Assembly (NCBI GenBank): GCA_017451645.1 | Contig: JAFTNZ010000009.1 | Span: forward strand, 51,729-115,728 | DNA length: 64,000 nt | Source: Bacteroidaceae bacterium | GTDB taxonomy: Bacteria; Bacteroidota; Bacteroidia; Bacteroidales; Bacteroidaceae | Reading direction: 5' to 3' | Part shown: positions 47,931 to 55,517 of the stretch, one piece after another | Numbering within the stretch: position 1 is the first letter of the stretch | How the letters are laid out: each line of letters opens with the position of its first letter | Translations under genes and position numbers: made by a program | The notes under the pieces: generated by a model | Database searches by the model: none | Seen by the model: the letters and a program-made list of their open reading frames with translations, nothing else | Told to the model about the DNA's origin: nothing

Positions 47931-48263
47931 TCAAGCTTCGCCCTTGAAGTCAGAAAGGTTAGGCACATAAGTTTTGTTGCCACCCTGCACCTGCTCGGGC
48001 ATACGGATAGGTCCCCAATTGGCCTCGTATTTCTTCACATTGTCCTGCAAAGCAAAAAGGAGACGCTTGGCATGTTCGGGAGTAAGTACGATGCGCGACT
48101 GCACGTTAGCCTTGGGGAGACCGGGCATCACCCGCACAAAGTCGAGAATAAACTCTGAGGTGGAGTGACTGATAATGGCCAAGTTGGCATAGGTGCCCTG
48201 TGCCACCTCTTCCTTCAACTCGATTTGCAATTGTCCGTTCTGATTGGGAGTATTCTTTTCCAT
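47931..48263 (-). CDS. DUF3467 domain-containing protein
   Basis: This 110-residue cytosolic protein belongs to the DUF3467 family. The typical core is visible: GTYANLAIISHSTSEFILDF, then ARIVLTPEHAKRLLFAL-like residues (SRIVLTPEHAKRLLFALQDN) and the end YEANWGPI. No signal peptide or membrane helix is present. Its function in bacteria is unknown. It lies 138 bases after dnaG on the same strand; the gap holds no recognisable gene. Confidence 0.9.
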   Translation of the reverse strand: MEKNTPNQNGQLQIELKEEVAQGTYANLAIISHSTSEFILDFVRVMPGLPKANVQSRIVLTPEHAKRLLFALQDNVKKYEANWGPIRMPEQVQGGNKTYVPNLSDFKGEA

Positions 48264-48400
48264 AATTCTTTTACTTTTTTGTTTTGGTTAATAAATAATG
48301 AACGCGAAGATAACATTTTCTTTCTTTCCAGCCTAATTTGCCGCCCTAAGATTATAGTTTTTTATCATGAAGGTATAAGCAGGAGACATACCAGCCTTTC

Positions 48401-50602
48401 TCACGACAACACCACACGGTCGCCGGCATGCTTGGCAATGGCACGTTGCACTTCAGAGAGGTCTTTGTAGCGCTTCATGATTTCCATATATCGGGCAGCA
48501 TCGGTCATCACTGTGCGATCCTGCAAAGCTGCAAGCACCTGTTTCAGTTCATCTTCCACAATGGCCAACTTGAGGTCGGTAAGCAAGTGGGGCACCAATT
48601 CATGAAGGCGTTCTCCATCGGTCACCACCTTCTGCGAACGGTAGTGATACTTGCTCAATTGGTAGCGGTCGCTACAGAGGTCGGCTGCCAAACGAGCCAT
48701 CTGTGGGTCGGGGTGCGAAAACAAGTATCGCGAAGCCACAAACCCTTCGGTATGTAAATGTTGCACCACCTCGTCCAGCATACGGCGGTGCATGGGATCC
48801 TGCAACTCCAATCCATCCACAGCCAAGTCTGCCATGATGTGCTCCACAACGGTCACTTCCCTGATTTTACGCTCCTCATCTTCTTCGGCATACATCACCC
48901 GTTCGCCATAACGGACCACTTGTTGCATCAACAACACCTCTTTGTCATGGTAGGCCTTCTTCTGTTTGTTTTGCGAAGGGATAAAGAGGCCCTCAACCAA
49001 CGGGCTATTCCCCAACGGACCCTCCCCCTGCCCCTCCCAAGGGAGGGGAGTAGAATGTCCTGCCAAATTATTTACTCCACTTTCCTCTGACGGAAATGGT
49101 ACAGATGGCGGTGGTACAGACACGCCGCCACCTTCCTCCATGGGAGGAGGAATAGGCCCATCCCTCCCCGAAAGGGAGGGATCAAAGTTTGCTGTGCTTG
49201 CTAAAGCCTCCCCTTCTGGGGGAGGTTGGAGGGGGCTGTTTTTAGCCGCTTCACGCTGGCGCTGTTTCTCGGCGGATGCCCGCTTCTCTTCCTTGGTGCG
49301 CATCATCAGTTTGTTCACCTCCTGCACCAGCAGTTTTTCCTCTACCTGAAGCAGCTGGCTGCACTCGCGGATATAGACTGATCGCACGATGTTTTCGGGG
49401 ATGACGGAGATGCTACGCACGATGTCACCAATGAGTCCGGCCCGCTTGATGGGGTCGTTGCCAACCTCTTCAAGGAGCAGATTGGTCTTGAAACGGATGA
49501 AATCGACTTCGTGCGAATTGATATATGCTTTATAATCGGTAGCATTGTGCTTTCGGGCAAAACTGTCGGGGTCTTCTCCATCAGGGAGGAGCACCACCTT
49601 GATGTTCATACCCTCTTCCAACAACATGTCGATGCCTCGGATAGAAGCCTTGATGCCGGCGCCGTCACCATCGTAAAGCACAGTAATATTGTTCGTAAAA
49701 CGGTGTATCAGACGGATTTGCCCGGAGGTGAGTGACGTACCCGACGAAGCCACCACATTTTCGATACCCGCTTGATGCATGGAGATGACGTCGGTGTATC
49801 CCTCCACGAGGAAGCAACGGTCGTCTCTCACAATGGCCTGCTTGGCAAAGTAGATGCCGTAGAGTTCGTTACTCTTGTGATAGATTTCCGATTCAGGGGA
49901 GTTGACATACTTTGCCACCTTACCGTCAGTCTTCAACACACGCCCACCAAAGGCAATCACCTTACCACTAAGCGTATGCACGGGAAACATCACACGTCCC
50001 CAGAAACGGTCGCGCAATTGCCCGTCGTTGTCGCGCCGGTAGCAGAGTCCTGTCTTCTCCAGAAACTCTTCCTTGAAACCCTTGCGCTTGGCCTCCTTGG
50101 CCAAGGCATCGCGTTCATTGAGGCTGTATCCCAACTGAAACTTGCGGATGATGTCGTCGCGGAAACCGCGCTGGCGGAAATAAGCCAAGCCGATGCTCTG
50201 CCCGTCGATATGGTTGTGAAGGAGGTTCTGGAAATAGTTGTTGGCAAAGTCGTTCACCACAAACATACTCTCGCGGTCATTCTGAGCCTGCTTCTCCTCG
50301 TCGCTCAGTTCACGTTCCTTCACCTCGATGTGATACTTGTTGGCCAGCCACTTCAGCGCCTCGTAGTAGTTGAGTTGTTCGTGCTCCATGATGAAGTGCA
50401 CCACGTTTCCTCCCTTTCCGCAAGAGAAACATTTGCACAACCCCTTGGAAGGCGACACCACAAACGACGGTGTCTTCTCGTTATGGAAAGGACACAATCC
50501 CTTGTAGTTCACCCCCGCCCTCTTCAGCGTGACGAACTCCGACACCACGTCCACAATCTGTGCCGCGTCCAATATCCGGTCTATGGTAGCTTGGTCAATC
50601 AT
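48401..50602 (-). CDS. dnaG: DNA primase with a repeat-derived insert in the interdomain linker
   Basis: It makes RNA primers at the replication fork. The CHC2 zinc finger is complete (CPFHNEKTPSFVV, then CKCFSCGKGG, near residues 37-64). The TOPRIM core has VEGYTDVISMHQAG near residue 267 and VLYDGDGAG; the C-terminal DnaB-interacting domain spans about 540-733. Residues about 455-540 are unlike primase: Pro/Gly/Ser-rich text such as NSPLQPPPEGEALAS, PPPMEEGGG and STPLPWEGQGEGPLGN. They are encoded by GC-rich palindromic repeats, one of which is identical over 40 bases to an intergenic element at 12641. The frame stays open, so the enzyme is probably functional with a longer linker. Confidence 0.94.
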   Translation of the reverse strand: MIDQATIDRILDAAQIVDVVSEFVTLKRAGVNYKGLCPFHNEKTPSFVVSPSKGLCKCFSCGKGGNVVHFIMEHEQLNYYEALKWLANKYHIEVKERELSDEEKQAQNDRESMFVVNDFANNYFQNLLHNHIDGQSIGLAYFRQRGFRDDIIRKFQLGYSLNERDALAKEAKRKGFKEEFLEKTGLCYRRDNDGQLRDRFWGRVMFPVHTLSGKVIAFGGRVLKTDGKVAKYVNSPESEIYHKSNELYGIYFAKQAIVRDDRCFLVEGYTDVISMHQAGIENVVASSGTSLTSGQIRLIHRFTNNITVLYDGDGAGIKASIRGIDMLLEEGMNIKVVLLPDGEDPDSFARKHNATDYKAYINSHEVDFIRFKTNLLLEEVGNDPIKRAGLIGDIVRSISVIPENIVRSVYIRECSQLLQVEEKLLVQEVNKLMMRTKEEKRASAEKQRQREAAKNSPLQPPPEGEALASTANFDPSLSGRDGPIPPPMEEGGGVSVPPPSVPFPSEESGVNNLAGHSTPLPWEGQGEGPLGNSPLVEGLFIPSQNKQKKAYHDKEVLLMQQVVRYGERVMYAEEDEERKIREVTVVEHIMADLAVDGLELQDPMHRRMLDEVVQHLHTEGFVASRYLFSHPDPQMARLAADLCSDRYQLSKYHYRSQKVVTDGERLHELVPHLLTDLKLAIVEDELKQVLAALQDRTVMTDAARYMEIMKRYKDLSEVQRAIAKHAGDRVVLS
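49011..49058. repeat. GC-rich repeat copy B2 inside dnaG
   Basis: The first 40 bases are identical to 12641-12680, including the core CCCCTCCC-AA-GGGAGGGG. The next bases, TAGAATGT, match the inner end of arm 2 of copy B1 (AACATTCTA read in reverse). It is a single arm without the inverted partner. Confidence 0.93.
49133..49237. repeat. Three further GC-rich hairpin repeats inside dnaG
   Basis: Cores are TTCCTCC-aTG-GGAGGA (about 49133-49150), ATCCCTCCC-CGAAA-GGGAGGGAT (49160-49182, perfect 9-bp stem) and CCTCCCC / GGGGAGG (49207-49225), the last followed by TTGGAGGGGGC. Together with copy B2 they make up most of the insert coding for residues about 455-540. Confidence 0.8.
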
Positions 50603-50626
50603 CTATCATATAAAGAATTATTCAAT

Positions 50627-50659
50627 ACATCATTGGTGACATCATTGGTGACATCATTA
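50627..50659. repeat. 12-bp tandem repeat in the dnaG leader
   Basis: ACATCATTGGTG is present twice in full and once as nine bases (ACATCATTA). It lies in the predicted 5' untranslated region of dnaG, 25 bases before its start codon. Confidence 0.9.
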
Positions 50660-50759
50660 TCAGCTCGCCAAATAACAACTCTATTCTGCAAATTCACTCT
50701 GTACGATGAATATTTTTATACGTTTCATCGCTTGAGTAAACACTCCTTCTTTTTCTGCC

Positions 50760-50792
50760 ACAAAAATACACCTTTTCTCCCGAAGTAACAAA
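50760..50792 (-). promoter_or_regulatory. Promoter of dnaG
   Basis: On the - strand TTTG (50789-50792) and TATTTTTG (50761-50768) are 20 bases apart, a full match to the Bacteroidota consensus. The leader to the dnaG ATG at 50602 is about 150 bases and includes the 12-bp tandem repeat. Confidence 0.75.
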
Positions 50793-50922
50793 AGATGGAG
50801 TGGTTTTATTAATTACGACTTAATTCCGTTTGCAAAAAATCGAATGCACACCTTCACGTAGGGTGTCCAATTTAATGTACTTTGTTTTATGATTTTCGTG
50901 GCAAGAGTATCTACAACTCCTT

Positions 50923-51072
50923 CTCTGTTTATAGAGGAGGGGGGACCGCCGCCCGAATAAGAAAGGCGTGCGGTGGAGGAGTTCCGTTGGATTATTCACT
51001 CTTCTTCCAACTCCCTCACCACTCGCCCACAGGTTATTTGGGGCGGTGGTCCCCTCCCTCTATGAACAGAGG
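50923..51072. repeat. 150-bp imperfect palindromic element
   Basis: The left arm (50923-50984) and right arm (51010-51072) are inverted copies with several mismatches and small gaps. Shared blocks are CTCTGTT.ATAGAGG, a G-rich run, ACC.CCGCCC, AATAA, and a GGCG...GGTG.AGG block ending in GAGTT. The central spacer is about 25 bases. It contains no convincing gene. It resembles a non-autonomous repeat element or a very long hairpin; no flanking target duplication was evident. Confidence 0.78.
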
Positions 51073-51427
51073 GAGAGTGCTATCATGCATTCGTTCATAT
51101 ATTGGATTTCAGTCATAAGCACTACAAAGAATCATGCTATAGCCCCTCCATGGCGACGACAATATGCTGCCATATCACTTACCATCATAAATATTTCAGA
51201 TATTCCGCCTCGTTTCTTGTTAGTTCATCTCCCATACCGATGCATCATTAAGAAATTCGGTGTAAAGGTAACAAAAAATGTATTTGAAGTATCTGTTATT
51301 CGTTTTTTATGCTTACCGACAATCTGCAAGCGAAATGATAGGACTTACAGATTGCTGGTGCTTGAATTCTCATTCTTTTTTTCTTCACTTTTAACGCATA
51401 AAGGTGCAGAAATTCATTTATTTCCTC
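51073..51427. other. Intergenic region without a recognised gene
   Basis: AT-rich sequence between the palindromic element and the RNA promoter. The open frame 50968-51444 (+) crosses the repeat and has no protein-like composition. Nothing else was recognised. Confidence 0.55.
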
Positions 51428-51436
51428 TATATTTGC
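51428..51436 (+). promoter_or_regulatory. Putative -7 promoter element upstream of the structured RNA
   Basis: TATATTTGC matches TAnnTTTG fully; no clear -33 box was found. Transcription would start around 51440-51443, just before the first helix of the RNA candidate. Confidence 0.5.
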
Positions 51437-51442
51437 ACCGAT

Positions 51443-51710
51443 AATCGAGTTTTAACATCAAAAACAACATACATTGCCTATGAAGCATAGCGTATAGTTG
51501 ATACGCACATTTTAAAACATATTGGAAAAGCGTTTTAGCTTTATTCTGTCTACCTAAAAGTTTGGCGACTAAAAGAACCGACAAGAGTAATAGCGAAGAT
51601 GCTCGTGCCTATGGCGCGGGCTTTTGGTTATTCTGTCGGTTAGGTTACGCCAAACACCTTAGGTAGAGAATAGACTAAAAAGTCTCGCGCTTTTTTTGTG
51701 CGTATTTCTC
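51443..51710 (+). ncRNA. Candidate structured non-coding RNA or long leader with at least seven nested helices
   Basis: Complementary segments nest in order: ATACGCAC 51501-51508 with GTGCGTAT 51698-51705; AAAAGCG 51526-51532 with CGCTTTT 51688-51694; ATTCT..CTACCTAA 51543-51557 with TTAGGTAGAGAAT 51659-51671; GTTTGGCG 51560-51567 with CGCCAAAC 51648-51655; AACCGACA 51576-51583 with TGTCGGTT 51634-51641; GAGTAAT 51585-51591 with GTTATTC 51627-51633; GCTCGTGCC 51601-51609 with GGCGCGGGC 51613-51621. Small hairpins occur at 51490-51506 and 51673-51684. The fold is a long rod with internal loops. I do not recognise a known family. It could be a separate RNA, a 6S-like RNA, or the leader of the gene at 51781. 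Strand and ends are inferred. Confidence 0.6.
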
Positions 51711-51780
51711 CTAAGACAAAAGAGACAACGGAGTAACTGAAAAGCCATGAAGTGAGTAGGAGTTTTTATAGAATATACAA

Positions 51781-52470
51781 ATGAAGAAGATATTATTTTT
51801 ATTGGCGTTCTTGTGTTCTGTCAGCATGTTTGCACAGGATGTAATTGTGAAGAAAGACGGTTCTACAATCGTTTGTCGTGTTATAGAATTTACGGAATCA
51901 GAAATCATCTATAAGAAATGGTCTGATTTAAAAGGGGCTAACTACGTAATGGACAAATCTCTTGCTTCTGCCATCAATTATGAAAATGGAAAGAAAGTGA
52001 ATATTTCAGAGATGAGCAATCTTTATATGCCACAAAACCAAAACACTGGAGAGCAACAGTTTAATGACAAAACATTGTTAGCGTTAGATCTTGCTTCGCA
52101 AAAGAAATACAGTGTGTCCTCAATAAAAAAACTTAGAACTGGGGGATGGATTGGGGTTGGATGTATTGGAATCGGAACATTCTTTATAAATCTATGTGCA
52201 AATGCGGATACGTCAGAATCTCAGGTGCTTTATGGAGCAATTGGAGGAGGATTACTCCTTGGAGGAATCGCTACTTCTACATATTGCTTCACGGCTGCCC
52301 ATAAACGGCAAAAAATAGCGGAATCGCTTCAGCAAAGCAGTTTATTATTCCAAAGAGACTTTAAATTTGAAGACGATTCTTCGCTATCAACAAGCGTAAT
52401 TATGATAAATGATCGTCTGGCAGGAGATAAAACACTTGGTGTTGGCTTAAGTTATAATTTTAATTTATAG
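51781..52470 (+). CDS. Exported protein of unknown function
   Basis: This 229-residue protein has signal peptide MKKILFLLAFLCSVSMFAQ. Residues 20-70 (DVIVKKDGSTIVCRVIEFTE, SEIIYKKWSDLKGANYVMDK) match a small beta domain common in exported Bacteroidota proteins, where a lysine-aspartate-glycine turn precedes a strand-rich unit. One or two hydrophobic segments follow (about 125-170, GVGCIGIGTFFINL and GAIGGGLLLGGIATSTYC), so it is probably membrane-associated. The gene is AT-richer than its surroundings. It directly follows the structured RNA, and a lipoprotein gene follows five bases after its stop. No function can be given. Confidence 0.8.
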   Translation: MKKILFLLAFLCSVSMFAQDVIVKKDGSTIVCRVIEFTESEIIYKKWSDLKGANYVMDKSLASAINYENGKKVNISEMSNLYMPQNQNTGEQQFNDKTLLALDLASQKKYSVSSIKKLRTGGWIGVGCIGIGTFFINLCANADTSESQVLYGAIGGGLLLGGIATSTYCFTAAHKRQKIAESLQQSSLLFQRDFKFEDDSSLSTSVIMINDRLAGDKTLGVGLSYNFNL

Positions 52471-52475
52471 ATAAA

Positions 52476-52853
52476 ATGAAAAGGTTTTTATTTTTGATGA
52501 GTTTTACGATTGCAATAGTATTATCTTTCATTTCATGTAGAGTAATCGCTGGTGCCGGTGGTACTGACACTGGAGTCAGTGTATCTACTTCTGGGCGAAG
52601 CACAAATGAATATGACTTGATACCTGTTGGAGACAGAATCACATACACCATTGACATCTCGACACCCGAAGGAGCGCAAAAGTTAGCGAACATTTCTCTT
52701 GAAGACGCCAAACACTTAGCCGAAATTGAAGCTACGCGTAAGTATAATTGTGACCGACTGATAGACCCACGATTTGACTATCTGAAGAAAGGTAAGCGCA
52801 TATTGCGTATTACGGTAGATGGTCGTCCTGGGAATTACAAAACGGTAAAATAA
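52476..52853 (+). CDS. Small lipoprotein of unknown function
   Basis: This 125-residue protein has signal sequence MKRFLFLMSFTIAIVLSF and a likely lipobox LSFISC (Cys21). The mature part, RVIAGAGGTDTGVSVSTSGR, then SLEDAKHLAEIEATRKYNCD and KGKRILRITVDGRPGNYKTV, has a short helix-strand pattern with no recognised motif. Base composition matches the gene before it and differs from the flanking housekeeping genes. Both genes share a terminator at 52882 and are probably one accessory unit. Confidence 0.78.
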   Translation: MKRFLFLMSFTIAIVLSFISCRVIAGAGGTDTGVSVSTSGRSTNEYDLIPVGDRITYTIDISTPEGAQKLANISLEDAKHLAEIEATRKYNCDRLIDPRFDYLKKGKRILRITVDGRPGNYKTVK

Positions 52854-52881
52854 AGGATGATGTCCCTGATTGTTTTATAGC

Positions 52882-52926
52882 AACAAAGCCAACTTACTCA
52901 ACTGTAGGTTGGCTTTGTTTTTTCTT
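52882..52926 (+). terminator. Intrinsic terminator of the two unknown genes
   Basis: ACAAAGCCAAC and GTTGGCTTTGT form a perfect 11-bp stem with a 14-base loop followed by a run of T. Confidence 0.85.
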
Positions 52927-53024
52927 CCTCTCCACGCTTCTTCAGTTATCCATCTGTCAGAGAACCGAAGAAAAAGTGAAGACTAACAACTAAAAAGGCG
53001 AAAAGGAATAGGAACCGTGTGAAA

Positions 53025-53093
53025 GTGTAGTGCGGCATTGAACTATGGTGTAATGCGGCACTACGGTATAGTGTAGTGCCGCACTACACTATA
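53025..53093. repeat. Three tandem 23-bp repeats with a 27-bp palindrome
   Basis: Units 53025-53047, 53048-53070 and 53071-53093 share GTGTA.TGC.GCA.T. The last unit with four preceding bases forms a perfect palindrome, TATAGTGTAGTGC-C-GCACTACACTATA (53067-53093). The array lies about 180-250 bases before the ribokinase start. It may be an operator array or origin-like iterons. No gene is present in the flanking 52927-53024 and 53094-53273. Confidence 0.82.
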
Positions 53094-53279
53094 TATCTTA
53101 AGTTAAAAGGAGATGGAGGAACAGGCAAACGTCAACAGAAGAACAGGAGGAGTCGGACAGACGGAGTGGGAAAGGTGAATAGGGAAAGAATACCTGAACA
53201 TTTCCCCCACCCCTTTGTTACGTAGGGTGGCAGCGTATCCTGCCTCAAGATGTATAACCTTATTAATATAACGATGCGT

Positions 53280-54212
53280 ATGAATAAAAAAATAGTAGTC
53301 ATAGGAAGTTGCAACACCGATATGGTGGTCAACATGGAGCGTCTGCCCTTGCCGGGTGAGACGCTCATCGGAGGAAAATTCTTCATGAATCCCGGTGGAA
53401 AGGGAGCTAATCAGGCCGTGGCGGCCGCCCGACTGGGTGGAAACGTCACCTTTGTGGCCAAGGTGGGAAACGACACCTTCGGCCAACGGGCCATCGAGCA
53501 GTATCAGGCCGAGGGGATAGAGACGCGCTACGTGATGGTGGATGGTGAGAATCCATCGGGCGTGGCCCTTATCATGGTGGATGCGCAGGGCGAGAACAGC
53601 ATTGCCGTAGCCTCGGGAGCCAATGCCCAACTGCTTCCGCCCGATATCGACCGTGCGGCAGAGGCCATAAGCAAAGCGGGTATCCTGCTGATGCAACTGG
53701 AGACTCCGATGCGCACGGTTGACTATGCCGCCCGCATAGCTAAGGAGAAGGGCGCGAAGGTCATCCTCAACCCGGCACCGGCACACACCTTGCCCGACTC
53801 GCTCTTGCGCAACCTCTACATGCTGATTGCCAACGAGACGGAAGCGGAGTTCATCTCGGGCACACAGATTACGGACATGGACAGTGTGGCCCGTGCGGCG
53901 GACATCATCAGCCATAAGGGGGTGGAGCATGTGGTCATCACCCTCGGAGCGAAGGGGGCCTTTGTCAAAGAGAAGGGAAGTTATCACCAGATACCCGGCC
54001 ACAAGGTGAAGGCGGTGGATGCCACGGCAGCGGGCGACACCTTCTGCGGTGCTCTTTGTGTGGCCCTCTCTGAAGAAAGAAACATCACCGAAGCCGTGGA
54101 GTTTGCCAACCGGTGTGCCGCCATCACCGTGACACGCATGGGGGCGCAGTCGTCAGTGCCGCATAGAAGGGAAGTGGACAGCCCATCACCTGAAAGGTGT
54201 GCCAATACTTGA
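53280..54212 (+). CDS. rbsK: Ribokinase (PfkB family)
   Basis: It phosphorylates ribose with ATP to ribose 5-phosphate. Its 310 residues have the two PfkB signatures: GGKFFMNPGGKGANQAVAAA near residue 31 and the C-terminal VDATAAGDTFCGALCVAL near residue 244, containing the catalytic Asp. The fold-typical ILNPAPAHTLPDSLL and IANETEAEF are present. I start at MNKKIVVIGS; an ATG two codons earlier (53274) is possible. Repeat copy C1 and a GRP-family transporter gene follow. The C-terminal 20 residues are not conserved. Confidence 0.92.
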   Translation: MNKKIVVIGSCNTDMVVNMERLPLPGETLIGGKFFMNPGGKGANQAVAAARLGGNVTFVAKVGNDTFGQRAIEQYQAEGIETRYVMVDGENPSGVALIMVDAQGENSIAVASGANAQLLPPDIDRAAEAISKAGILLMQLETPMRTVDYAARIAKEKGAKVILNPAPAHTLPDSLLRNLYMLIANETEAEFISGTQITDMDSVARAADIISHKGVEHVVITLGAKGAFVKEKGSYHQIPGHKVKAVDATAAGDTFCGALCVALSEERNITEAVEFANRCAAITVTRMGAQSSVPHRREVDSPSPERCANT

Positions 54213-54222
54213 TTTTCGGTTT

Positions 54223-54312
54223 AGAACACAGAGACACGGAGACACGGAGTTTTTCTCATTAAATGTCAAAAAGCTTATAAAAGGGCTCTGTGTCTCCGTG
54301 TCTCTGTGTTCT
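54223..54312. repeat. Inverted-repeat element C1
   Basis: The arm AGAACACAGAGACACGGAG (extending to 54249) and its complement at 54286-54312 match over 27 bases with one mismatch. The interior has TTTTTCTCAT. A second copy in the opposite orientation lies at 57149-57238. It may end the rbsK message by forming a stem-loop. Confidence 0.88.
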
Positions 54313-54373
54313 CATAAAAATAAAGAATTGATGAACAGTTATTACTCAACTATTAATTTTTAATTCTAAAGAT

Positions 54374-55381
54374 ATGTTTATCGTTAACAACTACCTGTTG
54401 GCTGTCGTCCTCTGTTTTGTGACGATGCTCTGCTGGGGTTCGTGGGCCAACACACAGAAGCTGGCCGGGAAGACCTGGCGTTATGAACTTTTCTACTGGG
54501 ATTATGTCATCGGAATCCTGTTGTTCTCCATCGTATTGGGCCTTACGCTCGGAAGTACGGGCGAGATGGGACGCGGATTCATCACCGACCTCGGACAGAT
54601 AACCCCGGAAAATTACGTGAGTGCCCTCATCGGTGGTGCCATCTTCAACCTGGCAAACATCCTGCTCTCTGCCTCCATCTCCATGGCCGGCATGACGGTG
54701 GCCTTTCCCTTGGGTGTGGGCATTGCACTGGTGCTGGGTGTCATTGTCAACTACATCGGTGCGCCTAAGGGCGACCCGTTTACCCTGTTCCTCGGAGTAG
54801 CTTTGGTGATGGTGGCCATCATCGTCAATGCCATAGCTTCGGGAAAGATGCATCGTGGGAGCAGTGGTGGCACCAGCAAGAAGGGGGCCTTCATTGCCAT
54901 CATTGCCGGTGTGCTGATGGCCTTCTTCTACCGTTTTGTAGCAGCGGCCATGGACCTCGACAATTTCGAGCAGCCCACTCCGGGCATGGCTACCCCCTAT
55001 TCGGCCTTCTTCATCTTCTCGGTGGGTATTTTCCTGAGCAACATCCTGTTCAACACCGTGGTAATGCGCCGTCCGTTCGTGGGCAAGCCTGTGAGCTATA
55101 GCGACTACTTCAGCGGACGCATGAGCACCCACATGGTGGGTGTGCTCGGTGGCATCATCTGGGGACTCGGTACAGCTTTCAGCTACATTGCCGCAGGCAA
55201 GGCCGGAGCCGCCATATCCTATGCCCTCGGACAAGGGGCTCCCATGGTGGCAGCCCTGTGGGGCATCTTCGTATGGAAGGAGTTCAAAGGAGCTCCCCGC
55301 ACGGTAAACACCTTGCTCACCCTGATGTTCCTCTTCTTCATCTCAGGTCTCGGGGCGATTATCGTATCGGGAGCTAATTGA
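54374..55381 (+). CDS. GRP-family sugar uptake permease (RbsU/GlcU-like)
   Basis: This inner-membrane sugar transporter has 335 residues with ten predicted helices in two halves, as in the DMT/GRP group. The N-terminal LLAVVLCFVTMLCWGSWANT with the conserved Trp-Gly-Ser-Trp, SMAGMTVAFPLGVGIALVLG, and the C-terminal GLGTAFSYIAAGKAGAAISY, ALGQGAPMVAALWGIFVWKE, are family-typical. Next to a ribokinase it is probably a ribose or related pentose transporter. That specificity is inferred from position only. Repeat C1 and about 60 bases of AT-rich sequence separate the two genes. Confidence 0.88.
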   Translation: MFIVNNYLLAVVLCFVTMLCWGSWANTQKLAGKTWRYELFYWDYVIGILLFSIVLGLTLGSTGEMGRGFITDLGQITPENYVSALIGGAIFNLANILLSASISMAGMTVAFPLGVGIALVLGVIVNYIGAPKGDPFTLFLGVALVMVAIIVNAIASGKMHRGSSGGTSKKGAFIAIIAGVLMAFFYRFVAAAMDLDNFEQPTPGMATPYSAFFIFSVGIFLSNILFNTVVMRRPFVGKPVSYSDYFSGRMSTHMVGVLGGIIWGLGTAFSYIAAGKAGAAISYALGQGAPMVAALWGIFVWKEFKGAPRTVNTLLTLMFLFFISGLGAIIVSGAN

Positions 55382-55430
55382 CAAGTAATACAAAAAAGTG
55401 TGAAAGAGGAGAAAACTTCTCGCCGTTTTC

Positions 55431-55463
55431 TTTGGAAAAACAAAGAACACTCACTATTTTTGC
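55431..55463 (+). promoter_or_regulatory. Ferritin promoter
   Basis: TTTG (55431-55434) and TATTTTTGC (55455-55463) are 20 bases apart, which is full consensus. The predicted start is near 55466, giving a leader of about 50 bases before ATG 55518. Confidence 0.75.
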
Positions 55464-55517
55464 CCACAAGATGGAATGAGCCATCAACCCAATTAAATTT
55501 AAAGAAAGGAAACGATT

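Noticed and set aside
49011-49237. Frameshift or assembly error in dnaG
   Set aside because: The frame is open throughout and both flanking primase domains are complete in the same frame; the odd residues are explained by repeats.
50882-51444. Two overlapping + strand open frames near the 150-bp palindrome
   Set aside because: Their sequence is mostly the inverted repeat itself and has no protein-like features.
51543-51671. Integron attC-like site in the region of the structured RNA
   Set aside because: GTTAGGT at 51640-51646 fits GTTRRRY and the outer stem has ACCTAA/TTAGGT, but the paired R'' box does not end in AAC at the right place, and no integrase or cassette array is present.
51501-51705. 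Retron msr-msd RNA
   Set aside because: The outer inverted repeats resemble retron a1/a2, but no reverse transcriptase gene follows; the next genes are a short exported protein and a lipoprotein.
53025-53093. CRISPR array
   Set aside because: The 23-bp units are contiguous without spacers, and no cas genes are nearby.
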